Source of the DNA: Pseudomonas kielensis
Lineage (GTDB): Bacteria; Pseudomonadota; Gammaproteobacteria; Pseudomonadales; Pseudomonadaceae
Length of the DNA: 64,000 bases
Direction of reading: 5' to 3'
Assembly: GCF_014236655.1 (NCBI RefSeq)
Contig: NZ_JACMYG010000020.1
Location: forward strand, 43,344 to 107,343
Positions 10,351-19,447 of the stretch are shown in pieces. The position numbers and the translations under genes are program-made. The notes under the pieces are model-generated. The model did not search any database. It was not told the DNA's origin and worked only from the letters and a program-made list of their open reading frames with translations. The stretch's first letter is position 1; the number at the start of each line of letters is the position of its first letter.

Positions 10351-11246
10351 AGGTTCAACATTAGGTAATGGTCTACGAGCAGGGCGATAAACAGCAGGAA
10401 CAAGTAGTAAATAGAGTACTTGAAGGTGTTGATCGCCGCGTGCGGCCGAGTGCCACGGTACAGCACCACGGCCCATTGCAGAAACCTCGCACCCAGCCCC
10501 AGTGCACAGGCCAGGTACAGCAGGCCGCTCATGTGGATCACGTACGGCATCAGGCTCACCGCCAACAGCACGCAGGTGTAGAGCAGGATGTGGACCTTGG
10601 TGTAGTGCTCGCCATGAGTCACCGGCAACATCGGGATATCGGCCTTGGCGTACTCCTCCTTGCGGTGGATTGCCAGCGCCCAGAAGTGTGGCGGGGTCCA
10701 GGCGAAGATGATCAGCACCAGCAGCAGAGGCTCTGCGCTGATGTGCCCGGTGGTGGCAACCCAGCCGAGCAAGGGTGGGGCGGCACCGGCCAGGCCGCCA
10801 ATGACGATGTTCTGCGGCGTCGCACGCTTGAGGAAGCCGGTGTAGATCACCGCATAACCCAGCAAGGAGGCGAGGGTCAGCCAGGCCGTCAACGGATTGG
10901 TGAACGCCAGCAGCAACGCCTGGCCACTCAGCGCCAGGACCAGGGCGAAGGTCAGCGCCGCAGCGGGTGACACCCGGCCTTCGGCCAGCGGCCGCTTATG
11001 GGTGCGGGCCATGACCGCATCGATCCGTCGGTCCACCACATGATTGACCGCCGCCGCGCCCCCGGCACACAAGGCGATGCCCAGGTTACCGAACACCAGC
11101 ACAGTCCAGGGCACGCCCGCACGGGTGGCGAGGAACATGCCGACCAGCGAGGTGATCAGCATCAATACCACCACCTTGGGCTTGGTCAGCTCCAGGTAGT
11201 CGCGCCAGATCGCCTGGCTGGGCCGTTCGCCAATCAGAGTCGCCAT
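10347..11246 (-). CDS. cyoE: Protohaem IX farnesyltransferase (haem O synthase)
   Basis: Farnesylates haem b to haem O, the first step of haem A synthesis, in the inner membrane. The 299-residue UbiA-family protein has about nine membrane spans. The prenyl-diphosphate/Mg motif NHVVDRRIDAVMARTHKRPL lies near residues 68-87. It overlaps the Sco stop by 4 bases and ctaA by 13 bases, so the haem A and copper genes are co-expressed with the oxidase. Also called ctaB. Confidence 0.94.
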   Translation of the reverse strand: MATLIGERPSQAIWRDYLELTKPKVVVLMLITSLVGMFLATRAGVPWTVLVFGNLGIALCAGGAAAVNHVVDRRIDAVMARTHKRPLAEGRVSPAAALTFALVLALSGQALLLAFTNPLTAWLTLASLLGYAVIYTGFLKRATPQNIVIGGLAGAAPPLLGWVATTGHISAEPLLLVLIIFAWTPPHFWALAIHRKEEYAKADIPMLPVTHGEHYTKVHILLYTCVLLAVSLMPYVIHMSGLLYLACALGLGARFLQWAVVLYRGTRPHAAINTFKYSIYYLFLLFIALLVDHYLMLNL

Positions 11247-12313
11247 GGCATTTCTCCTTTTATTGTTATGGGCCCGGCCGCAGGTTTACGGGGGCTGAAG
11301 CGCCAGCGTCGCAGCGTCGGCTGCTTGACCCGGACCAGACTGGTTCGGGCGTGATAGTTGACCAGCACCAGACACAGCAACAACGCCGCGCCACCAGCGT
11401 TGTGGGCCACGGCGACCGGCAGGGGCAGATGGAACAGCACGTTGCTGATGCCCAGGCTGATTTGCGCCGCCAGGGCCACCAGCACCAGGCCGGCGAGGCG
11501 GGTCATGCCGACCCCCTTCAGTTGCCAGGCCAGGCCCAGCAACACCAGGGTCACCAGCAAGGCACCGATCCGGTGAGTGAGGTGGATGGCCGTGCGCGCA
11601 TCGCTGTCCAACTGCCCGCCCAGGTAGTTGGGGCCAATGTGTTGGGTCAGGTGAAAGCCGTTGGCGAAATCTGCCGGTGGCAGCCACTGGCCATGGCAGG
11701 TCGGGAAGTCGATACAGGCCACCGCTGCGTAGTTGGAACTGACCCAGCCCCCCAGGGCGATCTGCCCGATCACCAGCAACAGACCGGCCGTTGCCCAGTA
11801 CTGCAGGCGGCGCGGCACGATCAACGCCGGCAGCACCCCGGACAAGCGCAAGGTCAACAGAAACAGCAGGCTCAAGGTGGCAAACCCGCCGAGCAGATGC
11901 CCAGTCACCACCTGTGGCCAGAGCTTGAGCGTCACCGTCCACATGCCGAAGGCGGCCTGGGCAAATACCACCACCAACAGGAACAACGGCAGCTTCAAGG
12001 GTTGGTCGGGATGCCGGCGGTGGGTCCAGGCGCGAGCCGCCAGCAGCACGATCAGCAGGCCCAGGGTGCCGGCGAAGTAGCGGTGGATCATCTCGTTCCA
12101 GCCCTTGTGGGCTTCCACCGGGGTGTCGGGAAAATGCAGTTCGGCATGCGCCAGTTGGGCTTCGCTTTTCGGCACGCTGATAAAGCCGTAGCACCCTGGC
12201 CAGTCCGGGCAGCCCAGGCCAGCGTGGGTCAGCCGGGTGTAGGCACCCAGCAACACGACAATCAGTGCCAGCAGGGTGGCAAACAGCGCAAGGCGAAATC
12301 CAGGTTTGGCCAT
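11234..12313 (-). CDS. ctaA: Haem A synthase CtaA/COX15
   Basis: Oxidises the C8 methyl of haem O to the formyl group of haem A. The 359 residues form eight transmembrane helices with conserved His residues, for example in RLTHAGLGCPDWPGC near residue 30 and in the IHRYFAGTLG, LTQHIG and IHLTHRIGALL segments. Paired Cys in the CIDFPTC loop is typical of the family. It lies 10 bases downstream of the small accessory gene and overlaps cyoE. Confidence 0.93.
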   Translation of the reverse strand: MAKPGFRLALFATLLALIVVLLGAYTRLTHAGLGCPDWPGCYGFISVPKSEAQLAHAELHFPDTPVEAHKGWNEMIHRYFAGTLGLLIVLLAARAWTHRRHPDQPLKLPLFLLVVVFAQAAFGMWTVTLKLWPQVVTGHLLGGFATLSLLFLLTLRLSGVLPALIVPRRLQYWATAGLLLVIGQIALGGWVSSNYAAVACIDFPTCHGQWLPPADFANGFHLTQHIGPNYLGGQLDSDARTAIHLTHRIGALLVTLVLLGLAWQLKGVGMTRLAGLVLVALAAQISLGISNVLFHLPLPVAVAHNAGGAALLLCLVLVNYHARTSLVRVKQPTLRRWRFSPRKPAAGPITIKGEMPWRL

Positions 12314-12323
12314 GACGATGCCC

Positions 12324-12917
12324 TTATCCGATGTTCGACAGTTTCAGCAGATGGCGCAGGTCGTTGAGCAGGTCCTTGCCTTTGACCGTGGGGCCATAAC
12401 GCAGCACCAGGTTGCCGTGGGGGTCGATGATCCACAGCTGCGGCACAGCCTGATCCCCGGTGGCTTTACTGAACGTGGTCAGGTCCATGGGATAACGCTT
12501 TAGCTGCGGGTATTCGCGGGCCAGCTTGGCTTCGTAGTCGCTGCTCAAGGGTTGTGCGGCCGACAATGCATGGCTGGCGCGGGAAGCATCGCGGCCGAGG
12601 CCGATCTGGATCTGCCGCGCCAGGTACACCAGTTGCTGGCAGTCCACCGAACACGCCTTGGGCGCAGTCACCAGCAACTGCCAGCGATCTTCCTTAGCCT
12701 GCACGCCGAGGTCGGCGAGGGTCTGGCCGTTGCCGATCAGTTCGCCGTGGTAACTGCGGCCCTCCGGCACCCAGAACTGCAATTTGTACATGCCGGTGGC
12801 GAGGACCATCGGACCGATCACCCCCAACAGGATCAGCAGCAACTGCACGCGCCCCTTGCGCCGGCTCGATGAGGTTTTCGCCTCAGACATGCTGGGTGGA
12901 TTCATGGCCGCTCCCAT
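12324..12917 (-). CDS. Membrane-anchored accessory protein of oxidase cluster
   Basis: 197 residues: a short basic cytoplasmic N-terminus, one membrane helix (about 28-50, LLLILLGVIGPMVLATGMY) and a periplasmic domain with a Cys pair in CSVDCQQLVYLARQ. The fold looks thioredoxin/Sco-like (VPQLWIIDPHGNLVLRYG), but the pattern C-x3-C is not in the usual position. Homologues sit between SURF1 and ctaA in other pseudomonads. The start at 12917 is chosen for an AAAGGAG site 7 bases upstream, and it overlaps the SURF1 gene by 35 bases. A role in copper or haem insertion is inferred from context. Confidence 0.8.
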   Translation of the reverse strand: MGAAMNPPSMSEAKTSSSRRKGRVQLLLILLGVIGPMVLATGMYKLQFWVPEGRSYHGELIGNGQTLADLGVQAKEDRWQLLVTAPKACSVDCQQLVYLARQIQIGLGRDASRASHALSAAQPLSSDYEAKLAREYPQLKRYPMDLTTFSKATGDQAVPQLWIIDPHGNLVLRYGPTVKGKDLLNDLRHLLKLSNIG

Positions 12918-13623
12918 GGTGTTTCTCCTTTGCGTTGTGCCAACCGAGATAGAGGTAAAGGCCAAGCAGGGCGATCGCCATGGCGAACCACTGCACGGCA
13001 TAAGCCAGGTGTTTTTCCGGTCCCATGGCCACCACCGGCCAATCAGCCTGGTAGGACGCCGGCCCGCTTTCGGTGCGTAATTCGTAGGCGAAACCTTCAC
13101 GACCAAGCGCCGCCCAAAGCTTGCCCGGCTCGACTGCGGTGACCAGTTGTGGCCAGGTCGCGGAGCTCGGGTCAGCGTGCAGCTGGAAGGTCGCGCCGGG
13201 GGCGACGTACACCCAGGCATCGAGACTCAGCACCGCCTGCGGTGTGGTGAATTGCGGCGGTGTACGCCGATCCGGCCATGGCAGCCAGCCACGATTGACC
13301 AGCAGCCAGAGTCCCGTCGCCTGATCCTGGAACGGTTGCAGCAGCTCGACGCCGACCTTGCCATCGCGCTGACGGTTATCGAGCAGCAGACTGTGTCCGG
13401 CATCGAACTGGCCATGCAGACGCACTCGGCGGAAGGCTGGATCTTCGGTGTGCTGCAGCTCGGAGCTGGCCATCGGCTCGGAAACCCGGCGCTCAGCGTA
13501 GCTGTGCAGCAGGGCGCTTTTTTCCGCGCCCCGACTCAGTTGCCAGAAGCCCAGCGAGACCAGTAGCGGCAGCAACAGGGCCACCACCAGCGTCGGCACG
13601 AGCCCCGGCCGAAAACGCTTCAT
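12883..13623 (-). CDS. SURF1 family cytochrome oxidase biogenesis protein
   Basis: 246 residues with the SURF1 layout: one N-terminal transmembrane helix (about 10-30, ending LGFWQLSRG), a periplasmic domain and a C-terminal helix (about 210-230, YAVQWFAMAIALLGLYLYLGW). The family aids haem a insertion and maturation of subunit I. It is the first gene of the SURF1-to-Sco half of the cluster, after the oppositely oriented small gene at 13694-13897. Confidence 0.92.
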   Translation of the reverse strand: MKRFRPGLVPTLVVALLLPLLVSLGFWQLSRGAEKSALLHSYAERRVSEPMASSELQHTEDPAFRRVRLHGQFDAGHSLLLDNRQRDGKVGVELLQPFQDQATGLWLLVNRGWLPWPDRRTPPQFTTPQAVLSLDAWVYVAPGATFQLHADPSSATWPQLVTAVEPGKLWAALGREGFAYELRTESGPASYQADWPVVAMGPEKHLAYAVQWFAMAIALLGLYLYLGWHNAKEKHHGSGHESTQHV

Positions 13624-13693
13624 GGCCGTGCCAGAAAGTCAGCGGGCGAGCTAGCTATACTCAAGTGCATCGCGTTTCCCCCGGAGTCCCACC

Positions 13694-13897
13694 ATGCTCA
13701 AAGCAGCCATCGTCCTGATGCTGATTGCCACGGTCGCCAGCCTGTTCAGCGGCCTGTTTTTTCTGGTCAAGGACGACAGCCGCTCACATCGCCTGGTCAT
13801 CGCCTTGAGCATTCGTGTCGGCCTCGCCGCCCTCACCGTCGGCCTGATCGCCTGGGGCTTCTTCAGTGGCCAACTGGTGTCTCACGCCCCTTGGTAG
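13694..13897 (+). CDS. Twin-transmembrane protein, DUF2909 type
   Basis: 67 residues with two hydrophobic helices (about 4-24 and 38-58) joined by a charged KDDSRSHR loop. It matches the DUF2909 'twin transmembrane' proteins found in oxidase clusters of Pseudomonas. It lies on the plus strand inside an otherwise minus-strand operon: 6 bases from the end of ctaE and 70 bases from the SURF1 start. A GGAG site precedes the ATG, and TATACT at 13656-13661 may be its -10 box. Function unknown. Confidence 0.85.
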   Translation: MLKAAIVLMLIATVASLFSGLFFLVKDDSRSHRLVIALSIRVGLAALTVGLIAWGFFSGQLVSHAPW

Positions 13898-13903
13898 CGT
13901 GCC

Positions 13904-14791
13904 TCAGAGTACGTAGACAAAAACAAACAGACCGATCCACACCACATCCACAAAGTGCCAGTACCAGCTCGCGGCCTCGAAGCCGAACTGGTGCTCGGCA
14001 TCGAAGTGTCCGCGCAGCACTCGCATCAGCATCACGAACAGAATCAGCGTGCCGATGGTCACGTGGGCGCCGTGGAATCCGGTGAGCATGAAGAAGGTGG
14101 CGCCGTAGATGCCCGAGCCCAGGGTCAGGCCCAGTTCGTGGTAGGCGTGGATGTATTCCTCGGCCTGAAAGCCAAGAAAGGCGCAGCCCAGCAGTACGGT
14201 CAGCGCCAGCCAGATTTTCAGCGCCCCGCGATGGCCTTTTTTCAGGGCATGGTGGGCGATGGTCACGGTGACGCTGGAGCTGACCAGGATCACTGTGTTC
14301 AGCAGGGGCAGGCCCCACGGGCTGATGACGTCCTTGGGTGGCGGGAACAGCTTGGAGTCAGGGTTTTCCAGCAACGGCCAGACGAACTGGAAATTCGGCC
14401 AGAGCATATGGGCGAGGCCCTTGGTCCCTTCACCGCCCAGCGCCGGCCCCGAGATGTGACGCACGTAGAACAGCGCACCGAAAAACGCGATGAAGAACAT
14501 CACCTCGGAAAAAATGAACCAGCTCATGCCCCAGCGGAACGAGCGATCCAGCTGGGCGCTGTACAGCCCCGCGCGACTTTCCTTGATCACCGCGCCAAAC
14601 CAGCCAAACAGCATGTAGGCCAGCAGTAGCCCCCCGACGAAAAAGATCAGCGGGCCGTGGGACTCAGGCCGCGCAGCCTTCAGATCGTTGAACCAGGTGG
14701 CCAGGCCAAACACCGTGACGAACATGCCGATGGTGGCGATGATCGGCCATTTGCTTTGGGCGGGAACGTAATAATGCTCATGAGTTGCCAT
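13904..14791 (-). CDS. ctaE: Cytochrome c oxidase subunit III
   Basis: Subunit III of the aa3-type oxidase (also coxC), 295 residues with seven membrane helices. Typical segments are GMSWFIFSEVMFFIAFFGA (about 109-127), LTGFHGAHVTIGTLIL and SWYWHFVDVVWIGLFVFVYVL at the C-terminus. A GGAG ribosome site precedes the start. It follows ctaG by 33 bases. Confidence 0.95.
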   Translation of the reverse strand: MATHEHYYVPAQSKWPIIATIGMFVTVFGLATWFNDLKAARPESHGPLIFFVGGLLLAYMLFGWFGAVIKESRAGLYSAQLDRSFRWGMSWFIFSEVMFFIAFFGALFYVRHISGPALGGEGTKGLAHMLWPNFQFVWPLLENPDSKLFPPPKDVISPWGLPLLNTVILVSSSVTVTIAHHALKKGHRGALKIWLALTVLLGCAFLGFQAEEYIHAYHELGLTLGSGIYGATFFMLTGFHGAHVTIGTLILFVMLMRVLRGHFDAEHQFGFEAASWYWHFVDVVWIGLFVFVYVL

Positions 14792-14824
14792 TTATTGTTC
14801 TCCTTATCGGGCACGCTTGAACGT

Positions 14825-15382
14825 CTAGCCACCGGTCTTTTGTGCAACGGCCACGGGTGGATGACGCGCGGTGATATCGAACAGCGTGTAAGCCAGCGTC
14901 AGGTGCTTCACATCCTTGGGCATATCGCGATCAACGATGAAACGTACCGGCATCTCGATCTGCTGACCGGGCTGCAGCACTTGCTGGGTAAAGCAGAAAC
15001 ATTCGGTCTTGTGGAAATACATCGCCGCAGCGCTAGGTGAAATGCTCGGCACCGCCTGGGCACTCATCGGGTGACTGCTGGGGTTGCGGGCGATGAAAAT
15101 CATCTCGTTCACCGCACCGGGGTGGACCACGATGTCATCGGACTTGGGATAAAACTCCCAGACCATGTCGATCGCGTTGGTGGACAGGAACTGCACGCGC
15201 ACCTGGCGCGATTCGTCCACCTGCTGCTCGCCGGAATACTGCCCGCCGGTCTTGCCATTGATTCCCAGCGCCTTGCACATCACGTCATAGATCGGCACCA
15301 GGGCAAACCCGAAGACAAACATCGCCACCACCACCAGCAGTAAACGGGTTACCAGTTTTTTCGTGGAAATCGAATCAGCCAT
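14825..15382 (-). CDS. ctaG: Cytochrome oxidase assembly protein CtaG/Cox11
   Basis: Copper chaperone that inserts CuB into subunit I. The 185 residues have an N-terminal membrane helix (about 10-30), then an immunoglobulin-like periplasmic domain. The copper-binding motif CFCF follows HKTE near residue 132 and the PVRFIVD segment follows at about 150. It sits between ctaD and ctaE, the usual place in alpha- and gammaproteobacteria. Confidence 0.94.
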   Translation of the reverse strand: MADSISTKKLVTRLLLVVVAMFVFGFALVPIYDVMCKALGINGKTGGQYSGEQQVDESRQVRVQFLSTNAIDMVWEFYPKSDDIVVHPGAVNEMIFIARNPSSHPMSAQAVPSISPSAAAMYFHKTECFCFTQQVLQPGQQIEMPVRFIVDRDMPKDVKHLTLAYTLFDITARHPPVAVAQKTGG

Positions 15383-15418
15383 GATTCACCACCCCCCCCG
15401 AAAAACCCGCCAGGGCGT

Positions 15419-17011
15419 TCATTTCACTTCCGGCGGAGTGGTGAAGGTGTGATACGGCGCGGGCGAGGGAATGCTCCACTCCAGGCCTTCGGCGCCATCC
15501 CACGGTTTGGCCGGTGCTGGCTCGCCGCCGCGAATGGTCTTGATCACGATGAACAGGAAGAAGATCTGCGTGGCGCCAAACATGAAGGCGCCAATCGAAG
15601 ACACCATGTTGAAATCGGCAAACTGCAGGTTGTAGTCCGGAATCCGGCGCGGCATGCCCGCCAGCCCGACGAAGTGCATCGGGAAAAACGCCATGTTCAT
15701 GCCGATGAAGGACAACCAGAAATGCAGCTTGCCCAGGGTCTCGTCATACATGTGCCCGGTCCACTTGGGCATCCAGTAGTAGGCGGACGCGAAGATCCCG
15801 AAGATCGCCCCCGGCACCAGCACGTAGTGGAAGTGCGCCACCACGAAGTAGGTGTCCTGGTACTGGAAGTCCGCTGGCGCGATGGCCAGCATCAATCCGG
15901 AGAAACCGCCGATCGAGAACAGGATCACGAACGCCACGGCAAACAGCATGGGCGTCTCGAACGTCAGCGAGCCCTGCCACATGGTGCTGGCCCAGTTGAA
16001 CACCTTGACCCCGGTGGGTACCGCAATCAGCAGGGTGGCGTACATGAAGAACAGCTCGCCCACCAGCGGGATGCCCACCACGAACATGTGGTGCGCCCAG
16101 ACGATGAACGACAGGAAGGCGATGCTTGCCGTCGCATAGACCATCGAGGTGTAGCCGAACAGCGGTTTGCGGGAAAAGGTCGGAATGATCGAGCTGACGG
16201 CACCAAAGGCCGGCAGGATCATGATGTACACCTCGGGGTGACCAAAGAACCAGAACACATGCTGGAACAGCACCGGGTCACCGCCACCGGCCGCACTGAA
16301 GAAGCTGGTGCCGAAATGGATGTCCATCAGCATCATGGTCACGCAACCGGCCAGCACCGGCATCACCGCGATCAGCAGGAAGGCAGTGATCAGCCAGGTC
16401 CAGACGAACAGCGGCATTTTCATCAGGGTCATGCCGGGGGCGCGCAGGTTGAGGATGGTGGCAATCACGTTGATCGCCCCCATGATCGAACTGATACCCA
16501 TCAGGTGGATGGCGAAGATGAAAAAGGTCACGCTTTCCGGGGCGTAGGTGGTCGACAGCGGCGCGTAGAAGGTCCAACCGAAGTTTGGTCCGCCACCGGG
16601 CATGAACAAGGTCGAGACCAGCATCAGGAAGGCTGCCGGCAGCAGCCAGAAACTGAAGTTGTTCATCCGCGGCAGGGCCATGTCCGGCGCGCCGATCATC
16701 AGCGGGATCATCCAGTTGGCCAGGCCGACAAACGCCGGCATCACCGCGCCGAAGACCATGACCAGGCCATGCATGGTCGTCATCTGGTTGAAGAACGCCG
16801 GCTCGACGATCTGCAGCCCGGGCTGGAACAGCTCGGCACGGATCACCATGGCAAACGAGCCGCCGAGCAGGAACATCATGAAGCTGAACCACAGGTACAG
16901 CGTGCCGATGTCCTTGTGGTTGGTGGTCAGCACCCAGCGCATCAGGCCCTTGGCAGGGCCATGGGCGTGGTCATGGCCGGCATGACCATGGTCATCGATC
17001 ACTGCACTCAT
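15419..17011 (-). CDS. ctaD: Cytochrome c oxidase subunit I (aa3-type)
   Basis: Catalytic subunit that reduces oxygen and pumps protons. The 530 residues have twelve membrane helices. The CuB/active-site segment WFFGHPEVYIMILPAFG is at about 250-266, with the His-Tyr pair typical of the enzyme. HHMFVVG carries two further CuB His, and VVAHFHYVLVPG (about 390) holds the haem a3 and haem a ligands. The N-terminus is His/Gly-rich (DDHGHAGHDHAHG). Second gene of the operon, 82 bases after ctaC. Confidence 0.97.
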   Translation of the reverse strand: MSAVIDDHGHAGHDHAHGPAKGLMRWVLTTNHKDIGTLYLWFSFMMFLLGGSFAMVIRAELFQPGLQIVEPAFFNQMTTMHGLVMVFGAVMPAFVGLANWMIPLMIGAPDMALPRMNNFSFWLLPAAFLMLVSTLFMPGGGPNFGWTFYAPLSTTYAPESVTFFIFAIHLMGISSIMGAINVIATILNLRAPGMTLMKMPLFVWTWLITAFLLIAVMPVLAGCVTMMLMDIHFGTSFFSAAGGGDPVLFQHVFWFFGHPEVYIMILPAFGAVSSIIPTFSRKPLFGYTSMVYATASIAFLSFIVWAHHMFVVGIPLVGELFFMYATLLIAVPTGVKVFNWASTMWQGSLTFETPMLFAVAFVILFSIGGFSGLMLAIAPADFQYQDTYFVVAHFHYVLVPGAIFGIFASAYYWMPKWTGHMYDETLGKLHFWLSFIGMNMAFFPMHFVGLAGMPRRIPDYNLQFADFNMVSSIGAFMFGATQIFFLFIVIKTIRGGEPAPAKPWDGAEGLEWSIPSPAPYHTFTTPPEVK

Positions 17012-17093
17012 GTCCTGACTCCTGTAGACGAATGGACTGGGCGGCTCGAGGCGTCACGCCCCAAGCGCTCACGGGGACACGCAATCGACCGGG

Positions 17094-18221
17094 TCATTTG
17101 CTTTCCTCCTGCTTGAGGGCCAGCACGTCTTTTGGCGTGACCATGTCGCCTTTGTTGTTGCCCCAGGCATTACGCTCGTAGGTCACGACGGCGGCGATAT
17201 CGACTTCCGACAGCTGCTTGCCGAACGCCGCCATGGCGGTGCCCGGTTTGCCGTGGAAGACAATACCCAAGTGATCGGCGATGGGACCGGTGGCGATTTT
17301 CGAGCCCTTGAGCGCCGGGAACATCGGCGGCAGGCCCTGGCCTTCGGCCTGGTGACAGGCCACGCAGGTGGTGTGATAAACCTTGTCGCCACGCTCCTTG
17401 AGCTCCTCCAGCGTCCATTCCTTGCTGGTCAGCTCCTTGAGTTTGGCCGCTTCGGCCTTGCGCTCGGCCAGCCAGGTGTCGTAATCGGCCTGGCTTTTGA
17501 CGTCGACCACAATAGGCATGAAGCCGTGGTCCTTGCCGCAGAGTTCGGCGCATTGGCCACGGTAGATCCCGGGCTTGTCGACCCGGGTCCACGCTTCATT
17601 GACGAAACCGGGGATCGCATCGCGCTTGACCGCAAAGGCCGGCACCCACCAGGAGTGAATGACATCGGCGGAGGTCACCAGAAAGCGCACCTTGGCGCCG
17701 ATCGGCAGCACCAATGGCTGATCGACCTCCAGCAGGTAGTGTTCGCCCTTGGCGCTCTGGTTGCGGATCTGCTCTTGAGGGGTGGCCAGGTTGCTGAAGA
17801 ACTCGACGTCCTGGCCCAGGTATTTGTAATGCCACTTCCACTGATAGCCGGTGACCTGGATATCGATATCCGGCTCACTGCTGTCGTACATCTTGATCAG
17901 GGTGGCGGTCGCCGGAACGGCCATGGCAACAAGGATGATGAAGGGCACCACGGTCCAGAGGATCTCGACCGTCGTACTTTCATGGAATTTGGCGGCCACC
18001 TGCCCGGTGGAGCGCCGATGCATGATCATCGACCAGAACATCGCACCGAAGACGATGATCCCGATCACTACACAGATCCAGAAGATGGTCATGTGCAGGT
18101 CGAAGACTGCGTGACTGATTTCAGTAGCCCCAGGCGCCATATTCACAGTCCAGGCGGCTTGCGCCTGGCTGAAAACCGACCACAACAGGAGGCCCATCCA
18201 GACTTGTGGATGTCGCATCAT
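17094..18221 (-). CDS. ctaC: Cytochrome c oxidase subunit II fused to cytochrome c
   Basis: Accepts electrons through CuA. The 375 residues start with a signal peptide (to about 22), then two membrane helices and a cupredoxin domain. Its CuA motif CAELCGKDHGFM is near residue 220, preceded by the HSWWVPAF segment. An extra C-terminal class I cytochrome c domain carries CVACH near residue 288 and a distal Met near the end, as in caa3/aa3 enzymes of Pseudomonas. First gene of the oxidase operon. Confidence 0.96.
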   Translation of the reverse strand: MMRHPQVWMGLLLWSVFSQAQAAWTVNMAPGATEISHAVFDLHMTIFWICVVIGIIVFGAMFWSMIMHRRSTGQVAAKFHESTTVEILWTVVPFIILVAMAVPATATLIKMYDSSEPDIDIQVTGYQWKWHYKYLGQDVEFFSNLATPQEQIRNQSAKGEHYLLEVDQPLVLPIGAKVRFLVTSADVIHSWWVPAFAVKRDAIPGFVNEAWTRVDKPGIYRGQCAELCGKDHGFMPIVVDVKSQADYDTWLAERKAEAAKLKELTSKEWTLEELKERGDKVYHTTCVACHQAEGQGLPPMFPALKGSKIATGPIADHLGIVFHGKPGTAMAAFGKQLSEVDIAAVVTYERNAWGNNKGDMVTPKDVLALKQEESK

Positions 18222-18593
18222 TGCGGGTTCCCCTTATCGTTCTTGTTATCCCGCCGGCTTTCACCTGCGTCCAAGGGAGCGGCTGCCTAGACTACGAACT
18301 TAAACCGCCAAGCCTTGCTGCACATGCAGTCGGGCGTCATCAGCTAACTTCATACAAAACCGAGTATAGACAGCGAGTGGGACCTCGCAACGCGATGGCG
18401 TAAATCAGCTGAAACACCTGGGGCTTGCGCCGCAGGCCGCTGATGGAGAAGGATGTGACTAGGTGATGGCAAATCGATATAACTTAGATGCATCAAAGGT
18501 GAAACAATTATGACAAATACGTCTTAACGGTTTTCATAAGCAAGCTAACTTATGTCTTCCCCTATTTCCTTGCCTTCGTTTCCTGGAGTTTTC
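18222..18593. other. Promoter region between ctaC and the 18594 gene
   Basis: 372 bases without a credible gene. The half next to ctaC holds a good sigma70-like promoter (listed separately). Bases 18470-18560 are AT-rich and probably carry the promoter for the gene at 18594. Confidence 0.5.
18363..18390 (-). promoter_or_regulatory. Putative sigma70 promoter of the oxidase operon
   Basis: Read on the minus strand: -35 TTGCGA (18390-18385), 16-base spacer, -10 TATACT (18368-18363). It would give a leader of about 135 bases before ctaC. It is the only good pairing I see upstream of ctaC. Confidence 0.55.
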
Positions 18594-19244
18594 ATGAACA
18601 CCGCCGCATTGCGCGAGCAGATTCAACGTGCCCAATTACATGAGTCCGAAACCGGTCAGCTGACCCGTCAGCTGGAAGTCCAATTGCCTCACCTGCATGC
18701 CGCTATTCAATTACCGGACGTCGACGCCAAAGGCGTGATGACCCGTTTTGTGGCCGCCTACATCGACCAGGTCCCGGACCTGCTCGACGCAGCCAACGAA
18801 GTCGCACGCGAAGCCGGGATCGAATCACAGATCAAGCCGGTACTGAAGATCGCCTATCAGTTCTTCCTCCAGCCACCGGCAATCATGGCCGGCCACGTAG
18901 GCCTGGACAGCCTGCTGGACGAAGCCTACCTGGCCCATCGCCTGGTAGAAGAAGTGAACGACCTCTACATCAAACATTTCGGCCAGCCACTGACCCCCTT
19001 GGACATGACTGTCGCCAACCTGATTGCCCACCAACTGATCGGCGAAGACTTCGCCAATCAACTGGATGAGGCGGTTCATCACGCCGTTGACGAAATGCTC
19101 AACGAAGACAGCTTCGCCCTGGAGTCCGTCGAAGCCTATCGGGAAAAACTCAACAGCCCGGACACCGGTGCCGCCTGGAAACGCTGGCCGTGCCTATCGC
19201 GCCAACTGGGTGTGGGCCTGGAACTGGATCAACCAGCCGCCTGA
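18594..19244 (+). CDS. Conserved hypothetical protein
   Basis: 216 residues, soluble, acidic and helical, with no signal peptide or known catalytic motif that I recognise. The start at 18594 follows CCTGGAG; an in-frame ATG at 18552 lacks a ribosome site. Homologues occur beside the oxidase operon and carbonic anhydrase in other pseudomonads, so it is a real conserved gene. A hairpin follows the stop by 13 bases. Confidence 0.8.
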   Translation: MNTAALREQIQRAQLHESETGQLTRQLEVQLPHLHAAIQLPDVDAKGVMTRFVAAYIDQVPDLLDAANEVAREAGIESQIKPVLKIAYQFFLQPPAIMAGHVGLDSLLDEAYLAHRLVEEVNDLYIKHFGQPLTPLDMTVANLIAHQLIGEDFANQLDEAVHHAVDEMLNEDSFALESVEAYREKLNSPDTGAAWKRWPCLSRQLGVGLELDQPAA

Positions 19245-19256
19245 CCCCCTCCAACA

Positions 19257-19288
19257 CTTGTGGGAGTGGCCTTGCGTGCTCCCACAAG
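19257..19288. terminator. Hairpin after the 18594 gene
   Basis: Perfect 10-bp arms CTTGTGGGAG (19257-19266) and CTCCCACAAG (19279-19288) around a 12-base loop. The TGTGGGAG/CTCCCACA core is a common Pseudomonas REP/terminator motif. No T tract follows. Confidence 0.65.
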
Positions 19289-19447
19289 GACACTTGACCG
19301 GCTGAACCTCGGCCACAAACATCACCCAGCAGTCTGCAGCTTCCTTGCTGAACCGCTTTCAGTCGCCCCCCATGAGGCTTCCCCCGGATTGATTCGGTGT
19401 GGCGAAGCCTGGACGCGTGTTCATCAGCCTCACCAACCACGCAAGAT

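Noticed and set aside
15449..17116. Long open frame of about 555 codons antisense to ctaD
   Set aside because: Antisense shadow of a GC-rich gene; composition is Gln/His/Arg-rich without domains, and ctaD on the other strand is certain.
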